A program made the position numbers and the translations under genes. A model generated the notes under the pieces. That model did not search any database. It saw only the letters and a list, made by a program, of their open reading frames with translations, and was not told the DNA's origin. From assembly GCA_027056525.1 (NCBI GenBank), contig JALUKO010000147.1, positions 1 through 11,594 of the forward strand: a stretch of DNA of 11,594 bases, written 5' to 3'. The stretch is from Helicobacteraceae bacterium. GTDB taxonomy: Bacteria; Campylobacterota; Campylobacteria; Campylobacterales; Sulfurimonadaceae. Shown piece after piece: positions 6,180-11,594 of the stretch (positions are counted from its first letter, which is position 1; every line of letters begins with the position of its first letter).

Positions 6180-7106
6180 GTGCAAAATATACCACATATC
6201 CCGGTTTTATACAGGGAGGTTCTAGAAACTTTCCAATCAATTGACAATGGAATAATCATTGATTGTACCATGGGATACGGTGGTCATTCCAGTATGATAC
6301 TTGAATCAAATCCAAATATTAGACTTATAGCGATAGATCAAGACCAGACAGCCATCGACTTCTCAACACAGAGATTACAAATGTATAAAGGAAGAGTAGA
6401 GATCAAAAAAGGGCGTTTTTCTTCAGTAATAAAAGAGATTCTTCAAGAGCATGATATTTCTGAGATTAGGGGTGTGTTAGCAGATATCGGTGTTTCTTCT
6501 TTGCAGTTAGATCAAAAAGAGAGAGGTTTTTCTTTTGAGAGTGATACCCTTGATATGCGAATGAATAAAGAAGCGCTACTGAGTGCATTTAATGTTATCA
6601 ATGAATACTCCCAATCTGAACTTGAACATATTTTATTAGAATATGCTGAGCTGAGAAATTATAAAAAAATAAGCTCCTTTATAGTGCAAAATAGACCATT
6701 TTCATCAGCAAAAGCATTAGCAGATGCAACCAGACACCTTATGCCAAGAGGAAAAAAGATTCACCCTGCGACACTTTTGATGCAAGCTATTCGTATAGAA
6801 GTAAACGATGAATTGGGTGAGTTGAAATCTTTACTGCAGACTTTTCAAGAAAGTTGTTTTGAAGATACGAAAATAGCAATCATCTCTTTTCATTCCCTTG
6901 AAGACAGAATAGTGAAACAATACTTTTCAAAATGGGCAAAATCTTGCATATGCCCTCCAGAAGCGATGCGATGCACCTGTGGAAATAATCATTCATTAGG
7001 AAAAGTATTGACTAAAAAGCCTATAATGGCAAAAGAGGATGAGCTTAAAGAAAATCCTAGAAGCAGAAGTGCTAAAATGAGAGTTTTTAAAATGAGTGTA
7101 CAATGA
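6180..7106 (+). CDS. rsmH: 16S rRNA (cytosine1402-N4)-methyltransferase RsmH (MraW)
   Basis: 308 residues, the usual length for the family. This cytoplasmic SAM-dependent enzyme methylates N4 of C1402 in the decoding centre of 16S rRNA. Diagnostic features are the N-terminal HIPVLYREVL, the SAM-binding DCTMGYGGHS (28-37), ADIGVSSLQLD with the following RGFSF and DMRM segments, and the C-terminal ISFHSLEDRIVKQYF and RSRSAKMRVF. Translation starts at GTG (6180), with AAAGG (6169-6173) 6 nt upstream. Its stop codon overlaps the next start in an ATGA arrangement. In most bacteria rsmH precedes ftsL in the division cluster; here only the ftsL-like gene follows, without ftsI or mur genes. Confidence 0.96.
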   Translation: MQNIPHIPVLYREVLETFQSIDNGIIIDCTMGYGGHSSMILESNPNIRLIAIDQDQTAIDFSTQRLQMYKGRVEIKKGRFSSVIKEILQEHDISEIRGVLADIGVSSLQLDQKERGFSFESDTLDMRMNKEALLSAFNVINEYSQSELEHILLEYAELRNYKKISSFIVQNRPFSSAKALADATRHLMPRGKKIHPATLLMQAIRIEVNDELGELKSLLQTFQESCFEDTKIAIISFHSLEDRIVKQYFSKWAKSCICPPEAMRCTCGNNHSLGKVLTKKPIMAKEDELKENPRSRSAKMRVFKMSVQ

Positions 7107-7381
7107 GTGAAAAAACTGAATTATTAGATGAGATCGAATCAGTATTAACGCCTAAAAAAGCTTTAAATGCGAGATATTTTATGTATGTACTGCTGAGTTT
7201 GATCTTTATTTGTGTTGTTTTATTTCCAAAGATATATATACAACAACAGATATATTTTAAAAGTAGAGATATCGCTAAGCTCAAAGGGGAGTATGATACT
7301 CTTAAAGAGGAAAACAGACTTATTAGTGCTTCTGTTGAATCGATTCGTTTTAAAAACCAGATCTTAGATACAATTTTTTAA
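7103..7381 (+). CDS. ftsL: FtsL-like cell division membrane protein
   Basis: 92 residues with the FtsL layout: a short cytoplasmic N-terminus (1-24), one transmembrane helix (about 25-43, MYVLLSLIFICVVLFP), and a periplasmic segment predicted to form a coiled coil (about 46-80, with KLKGEYDTLKEENRLI). FtsL works with FtsB and FtsQ to activate the septal wall synthase. Sequence identity in this family is low, so the call rests on topology, length and its position directly after rsmH, with which it overlaps by 4 bp. A generic septum-initiator protein of the FtsB/DivIC type is the alternative. Confidence 0.72.
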   Translation: MSEKTELLDEIESVLTPKKALNARYFMYVLLSLIFICVVLFPKIYIQQQIYFKSRDIAKLKGEYDTLKEENRLISASVESIRFKNQILDTIF

Positions 7382-7395
7382 GGAACCTTACTTTT

Positions 7396-10300
7396 ATGAT
7401 CCGTAAATTTATAGAATTTGCTATTGACAAACCCCTACTTAATCATATACTGTTGAGTTTTATACTAATAATGTCTATTTTTGCATATGTGAACATTCCA
7501 AAAGAGATATTTCCACCTATGCAGATGGACAAGATATCGATAAGCGGAGGTTACTCGGGAACCTCTGCGGATGTTTTAGATAAGATGGTTGTCAAGACCA
7601 TAGAAGATGATCTGCAAAATGTCGATGAGTTGGATATCATAAAAAGCACTATAAAAAACGGCTCTTTTTATATAACAGCAGACATCAAACCCGGATCGGA
7701 TAATGTCAGTGTCTTAAATGATGTGAAAGATATTGTCGGTAGTGTAAAAAAAGATCTCCCTGCCGATATGGCTGAACCGCTGGCTAAAATAAATGTACAC
7801 GCTTTTCCTTTAGTGCTTATAGCGTTGGCTGGAGATGTAAAAAAAGAGGAGCTTCTTGCTCGCGCAGATGAGCTTAAAAGCCAGCTTAGTTCACTCAAAG
7901 ATCTTAGTGAGATAACGATTCGCGGTGATGCTGATGAAGAGCTTGTTATCCGCCTCAATGAAGAGAAAATCCTTGCTTATGATCTCAAACCGACACTTGT
8001 TGTCTCAGCTCTGCAAAATCTAAGCTCTATCTTCCCTATAGGAACCATAAAAGAAAAAGGGGCACACCTTTATATATCAACATATAATGGTGAAAAAACA
8101 AAAGAGGATGTAGAAAACACCATCATAAGTATTGGTGCAAAGAAAGCACGTATAGGTGATATTGCCGATGTTTCGTTTGAGCTTAGTGATGAAGCGGAAC
8201 TCTCCCACTATAACGGGCAAAGAAATATATCTATTAATGTGACCAAGTCAAAGCAGGGCAATTCCATCGTTTTAGTAAAGCAAATAAGGGAACTCCTTAA
8301 GAAAAATGCTAAAAAATACCCTCATTTAAAATATGAAATATATACAGATACATCTGTATGGATTAAAAACCGTCTCAATGTGGTCTTTTCAAATATTGTT
8401 TTTGGTCTTATGCTTGTGTTTATCGCAATGCTTATATTTATAAACCGTGGTATAGCGATAGTTGTAGCGATCGGAATACCGGTTAGTTTTATGATAGGGC
8501 TTATCGTCAGTGAACTTATAGGAAACAGTCTCAATATGCTTTCACTTCTTGGTGCTCTGATAGCTTTGGGTATGCTTGTAGATGAAGCTATTGTTGTCGC
8601 TGAAAATATCTACAGACACCTTGAAAATGGTATGGAGAGACGAGAAGCGGCTATACGTGGGGCTACAGAGATGTTTCCTGCAGTTTTGGCAGCAACACTT
8701 ACAACAGTTTTTGCCTTTTTGCCAATGCTTTTACTCAGTGGTGAGATGGGTACTTTTATCCAGATCATTCCCATTATGATCACGGTTTTACTTCTTTCAT
8801 CGCTTTTTGAAGCTTTTTATTTTTTACCTCTTCATGCATATGACTTTTTAAAGGTTTCCAAGGATGCCAGTTTTACAAAAAGATTGTGGAAAAGACTCCA
8901 TGTATGGCACAGTGCGGCACTTCATTTTGTCTTTAAAAAAAAGATACTCTCACTCATTGTGATTGTTGTGGGTATTTTGTCTATGACATATGTGTTGATT
9001 CAAAACTCCAAGTTTCAGTTGTTTCCCGATTTTGACAATACTCAAATCTATGTATATGGTAAGGTCAATGTAAATAATGAACTCAAAGATACAGAAAAGA
9101 TTGTTACACAGGTGGAGAATATTCTTCTGGATAAACTTGATAAAAATGATGTCTACTCGGTTACTTCTGTAATCGGCTTTAAAATGGATGCTAAAAACAA
9201 AGTGGAAACAGGTGACAATATGTTCCATATTTTTATAGATTTGCATGAAAGGGCACCTAGTAACTTTTTCGATCGTTATATAAGCCCATATCTTTCCATA
9301 GAGTACAACAAAGACTCACTTATACGTGAGCGAGATGCCAAAGATATTGCAGAAGATATAGACAAATACTTACAATCGCTAAGAGCCTTAAAAGATAAGA
9401 ATGAAACAGTATTTGAAGAGTTAGTCGTTAAAGTACCGGGTGCGGGTATAGTTGCTCATGATATAGAAGTAAGTTTAAGTGGCAAGCCTGAAAAAGATAT
9501 TGTCAAAGGGATAACGTATTTAAGTGATGAATTTGCTAAAATTAAGGGGATAGATAATATATCAAACGATGCAGATATAGGTGAAAGAGAGCTAAAACTT
9601 AGAGTAAATGACTATGGGCAGGAACTGGGGTTTAACGAACAGCTTGTATCAAAAGAGTTGCGATCGTACTACCTTAAAGGTGAATATGGAAAAATGTTCA
9701 ACGAAAATGGCTTAGTACGCATAAAGATAGAAAGCGGAGCCAATAAAAGCATTGACTCTATTAATACTATAGAGCTTCAAATACCTTCGAGCGATCAGTA
9801 TGTAGCACTTAAGGATATTTGTGATTTTGTCTATGTACAAGGCTTTACAATGCTACAAAAAGAGGATGGTGTAAGGATCAGAAGTATATTTGCTTCGCTC
9901 AATAAAAATATTTTAACCTCCTCAGAAGCCATGAAAAAACTTGAACCGGCATTTGAAAAACTAAGAAGCCAGGGTTTCAAAATAGATATAAAAGGTGAAG
10001 AAAAAGAGAACAACAAAAATAAAAAAGAGATGATGCAAGCGGGAATCATAGCAATTTTTCTTATTTTTATTACCCTTGTTTGGTTGTTTGATTCTATTGT
10101 AAAGCCTTTAATCGTCATAAGCACTATCCCCCTTGTGTTGTTTGGGGTTTATCTGGGTCATTTGATCATGGGTATAAACTTAACAATGCCTGGACTTATA
10201 GGGGTAGTTGGACTTGCCGGGGTTGTTGTCAATGACGGACTTATTATGGTGAGTTTTATCAAAGGTTCTAAAGATACACAAGAGCTTATGAAAAATGCCA

Positions 10301-10563
10301 AAGATCGCTTACGACCAATTTTACTGACATCACTAACCACAGTCCTTGGTCTTTCAACCTTAATGTTCTTCGCATCAGGCCAAGCTATGATTCTACAGCC
10401 AATGGCAATATCCCTTGGTTTTGGAATAGCCTGGGCGACAGTACTTAACCTTATATATGTTCCACTTCTTTACGCTGTGATATACAAAATAAAATCACCA
10501 CAGGAAATAAAACAAAAAGATTTAAAAGGTCTAAAATATCAGAAAAATATAAGTAACCATTGA
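7396..10563 (+). CDS. RND-family efflux permease (AcrB/MMPL-like)
   Basis: 1055 residues with the duplicated RND architecture. TM1 (about 14-34) is followed by a periplasmic domain (35-325) and TM2-6 (about 327-480); then TM7 (about 517-535), a second periplasmic domain (536-875) and TM8-12 (about 880-1030). The TM4 proton-relay motif is LVDEAIVVAEN with Asp396-Glu397 (Asp-Asp in AcrB), and the TM10 site is VVNDGLIMV with Asn946-Asp947, where AcrB has Lys940. It is therefore an RND pump of the non-AcrB relay type, probably proton-driven, with unknown substrate. It starts 14 bp after ftsL, with AAGGA (7380-7384) overlapping the ftsL stop, so it is likely cotranscribed. No membrane fusion protein or outer membrane channel gene adjoins it, so partners must be encoded elsewhere or it works alone. 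Confidence 0.92.
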   Translation: MIRKFIEFAIDKPLLNHILLSFILIMSIFAYVNIPKEIFPPMQMDKISISGGYSGTSADVLDKMVVKTIEDDLQNVDELDIIKSTIKNGSFYITADIKPGSDNVSVLNDVKDIVGSVKKDLPADMAEPLAKINVHAFPLVLIALAGDVKKEELLARADELKSQLSSLKDLSEITIRGDADEELVIRLNEEKILAYDLKPTLVVSALQNLSSIFPIGTIKEKGAHLYISTYNGEKTKEDVENTIISIGAKKARIGDIADVSFELSDEAELSHYNGQRNISINVTKSKQGNSIVLVKQIRELLKKNAKKYPHLKYEIYTDTSVWIKNRLNVVFSNIVFGLMLVFIAMLIFINRGIAIVVAIGIPVSFMIGLIVSELIGNSLNMLSLLGALIALGMLVDEAIVVAENIYRHLENGMERREAAIRGATEMFPAVLAATLTTVFAFLPMLLLSGEMGTFIQIIPIMITVLLLSSLFEAFYFLPLHAYDFLKVSKDASFTKRLWKRLHVWHSAALHFVFKKKILSLIVIVVGILSMTYVLIQNSKFQLFPDFDNTQIYVYGKVNVNNELKDTEKIVTQVENILLDKLDKNDVYSVTSVIGFKMDAKNKVETGDNMFHIFIDLHERAPSNFFDRYISPYLSIEYNKDSLIRERDAKDIAEDIDKYLQSLRALKDKNETVFEELVVKVPGAGIVAHDIEVSLSGKPEKDIVKGITYLSDEFAKIKGIDNISNDADIGERELKLRVNDYGQELGFNEQLVSKELRSYYLKGEYGKMFNENGLVRIKIESGANKSIDSINTIELQIPSSDQYVALKDICDFVYVQGFTMLQKEDGVRIRSIFASLNKNILTSSEAMKKLEPAFEKLRSQGFKIDIKGEEKENNKNKKEMMQAGIIAIFLIFITLVWLFDSIVKPLIVISTIPLVLFGVYLGHLIMGINLTMPGLIGVVGLAGVVVNDGLIMVSFIKGSKDTQELMKNAKDRLRPILLTSLTTVLGLSTLMFFASGQAMILQPMAISLGFGIAWATVLNLIYVPLLYAVIYKIKSPQEIKQKDLKGLKYQKNISNH

Positions 10564-10564
10564 G

Positions 10565-10570
10565 TATAAT
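10565..10570 (+). promoter_or_regulatory. -10 element of the tRNA gene
   Basis: Perfect TATAAT, 35 bp ahead of the tRNA and starting 2 bp after the RND stop codon; -35 is unclear. The leader carries a small stem (AGCAA/TTGCT, 10583-10598) that would be removed during tRNA processing. Confidence 0.6.
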
Positions 10571-10605
10571 TTCGCCCTACAAAGCAACAGCTTTTGCTAG
10601 AAAGT

Positions 10606-10682
10606 GGGTCTTTAGCTCAGTTGGTTAGAGCCCTCCGCTCATAACGGAGTGGTCATGTGTTCGAGTCACATAGGACCCACCA
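10606..10682 (+). tRNA. tRNA-Met (CAT anticodon), probably elongator
   Basis: A complete 77-nt cloverleaf including encoded CCA: acceptor GGGTCTT/AGGACCC with discriminator A, D-arm AGCTCAGTTGGTTAGAGC, anticodon stem CTCCG/CGGAG around loop CTCATAA (anticodon CAT) and T-arm ATGTG-TTCGAGT-CACAT. The first pair is G-C, so it is not an initiator with the usual mismatch. A CAT anticodon can also be a lysidine-modified tRNA-Ile2, which I cannot rule out by eye. Confidence 0.95.
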
Positions 10683-10747
10683 CTTCATAACTTCTTTAAC
10701 AATGAGATTTTAAAAATCATAATCAGTACTTGAATTGGCGGGATAAG

Positions 10748-11494
10748 CTAAATATTATTAGATGTTAAGAGCCTGTACCCAACACCATAGACACTTTCTA
10801 TAGTTTTTTGAGGGAGTTTTTTCCTTAGTTTTGAAACAAGTTTTCTTATATTGGCTGCATTAATATTTTCACCGTTAAGATGATAGTGAGATACGATATC
10901 TTCATTTGAGTATATTTTACCTATATGTTTACATAAAAGTTGCATGAATAGTATTTCGTATTTGGTTAAATAGATAACATTTTTATTATGTACAAGGTAA
11001 TTATTTTTTGTATCAAAAGCATAGGCATCATTTAGTTGAATTTTTGTTGTGTCCTGTGAAGTATATGGTGTAGCATTGTGAATTTTTTTGGAAGTATTTA
11101 AAAGTACTTCTAAAAACTCTTGATAGTCTATAGGTTTCTTTATAAAATACTCTATACCAATGTTGACAAGTGCTAAAAGATATTTGGACTCATCATGCGC
11201 TGAAAGAACTATGATAGTTTGTAAAGGGTTTGCAGCATATATCGCTTTTGTTAACTCTACTCCATTGAGTTTTGGCATCTGAATATCAGAGATCACAATA
11301 TCATAATATTTTGAATGTTGTTCATGATGTTGTTTGTATTTCACAAGGGCATCTTTGCCGTTTGGAGAACTATCTACATAATGAAAGAAGTTTTTCAATA
11401 TTTCTGTAGTGTTCTCCCGTAGCTCATCATGGTCTTCAACAAATAACAAACTTAGATGTTGTGTGTATGTAATTAACTCTTTAGAATTTATCAT
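10748..11494 (-). CDS. OmpR/PhoB-family response regulator
   Basis: 248 residues: a receiver domain (about 12-130) with acidic pair Glu20-Asp21, phospho-acceptor Asp70 (VISDIQMP), Ser98 and Lys120 (KKP), then a winged-helix DNA-binding domain (about 150-245). The latter shows the typical LTKYEILFMQLLCKHIGKIYSNEDI, IRKLVSKLRKKL and final VYGVGYRLL. It is a transcription factor activated by a histidine kinase. No kinase gene adjoins it downstream; upstream is beyond the window. The ATG at 11494 has only a weak ribosome binding site. It is convergent with the tRNA, with 65 bp between. Its regulon cannot be read from the sequence. Confidence 0.93.
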   Translation of the reverse strand: MINSKELITYTQHLSLLFVEDHDELRENTTEILKNFFHYVDSSPNGKDALVKYKQHHEQHSKYYDIVISDIQMPKLNGVELTKAIYAANPLQTIIVLSAHDESKYLLALVNIGIEYFIKKPIDYQEFLEVLLNTSKKIHNATPYTSQDTTKIQLNDAYAFDTKNNYLVHNKNVIYLTKYEILFMQLLCKHIGKIYSNEDIVSHYHLNGENINAANIRKLVSKLRKKLPQKTIESVYGVGYRLLTSNNI

Positions 11495-11544
11495 TATGTT
11501 TCTTTAAGTATAAAATTAGTTTTAAGTTTTTCTTACAGTCGCTG

Positions 11545-11573
11545 AGTATAACAAGTATTGATAATTTATTCAA
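11545..11573 (-). promoter_or_regulatory. Sigma-70 promoter of the response regulator gene
   Basis: In minus-strand sense TTGAAT (11573-11568) and TATACT (11550-11545) are separated by 17 bp, matching four and five of six consensus bases. The start would be near 11538, giving a leader of about 44 nt. An inverted repeat, ATTGA-N8-TCAAT (11557-11574), covers the -35 element and could be a regulator site. Confidence 0.55.
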
Positions 11574-11594
11574 TAAAAGTTGGTACAATAACAC

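Noticed and set aside
10704..10720. GATTT/AAATC stem between the tRNA and the response regulator as a bidirectional terminator
   Set aside because: The loop is 3 bases, the stem is 5 bp and AT-rich, and there is no T-tract on either side.
11557..11574. FNR box upstream of the response regulator
   Set aside because: Arms TTGA and TCAA are separated by 8 bases rather than the 6 of TTGAT-N4-ATCAA, so the spacing is wrong for that family.
1..11594. CRISPR arrays, insertion sequences, integration sites or phage genes
   Set aside because: No regularly spaced direct repeats, transposase or integrase motifs, or terminal inverted repeats were seen; the tRNA is intact with no duplicated 3' end in the window.

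Overview
The window is AT-rich and carries a c-type nitric oxide reductase and cytochrome cd1-type nitrite reductase cluster, followed by a divergent rsmH/ftsL-type housekeeping operon. Gene content, strong AAGGAG-type ribosome binding sites, -10-dominated promoters and protein sequence character suggest a denitrifying member of the Campylobacterota (Sulfurimonas-like). This assignment is by recognition, not by database search.

Positions 1-4761 (minus strand) form a denitrification module. An FNR/DNR-type operator (4748-4761) sits where a class II activator site should be, ahead of a run of closely packed genes: a 108-aa three-helix membrane protein of unknown function, norC (GTG start), norB (overlapping norC by 11 bp), a 50-aa single-helix membrane protein in the norB-nirS gap, a very GC-rich hairpin, and nirS. 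A good intrinsic terminator (296-321) ends the unit. Beyond it is the 5' end of a further exported c-type cytochrome gene, cut by the window edge. NorBC would reduce NO to N2O in the inner membrane and the cd1 protein would supply NO from nitrite in the periplasm. However, the two distal histidines of the heme d1 pocket appear to be replaced in this NirS, the most unusual observation in the window.

Positions 4902-6086 (minus strand) encode a membrane-anchored receiver protein with a C-terminal HPt-like domain in which the phosphorylatable histidine seems to be lost. It lies between the denitrification operon and the housekeeping operon and may be a remnant or derivative of a hybrid kinase.

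Positions 6180-10563 (plus strand) form an apparent operon: rsmH (GTG start), an FtsL-like division protein overlapping it by 4 bp, and a 1055-aa RND-family permease that starts 14 bp later. No membrane fusion protein or outer membrane channel gene lies beside the permease.

Positions 10565-11594 hold a tRNA with CAT anticodon (probably elongator Met) with its own promoter overlapping the RND stop codon. Convergent to it is an OmpR-type response regulator on the minus strand with a recognisable sigma-70 promoter. Its cognate kinase is not in the window.
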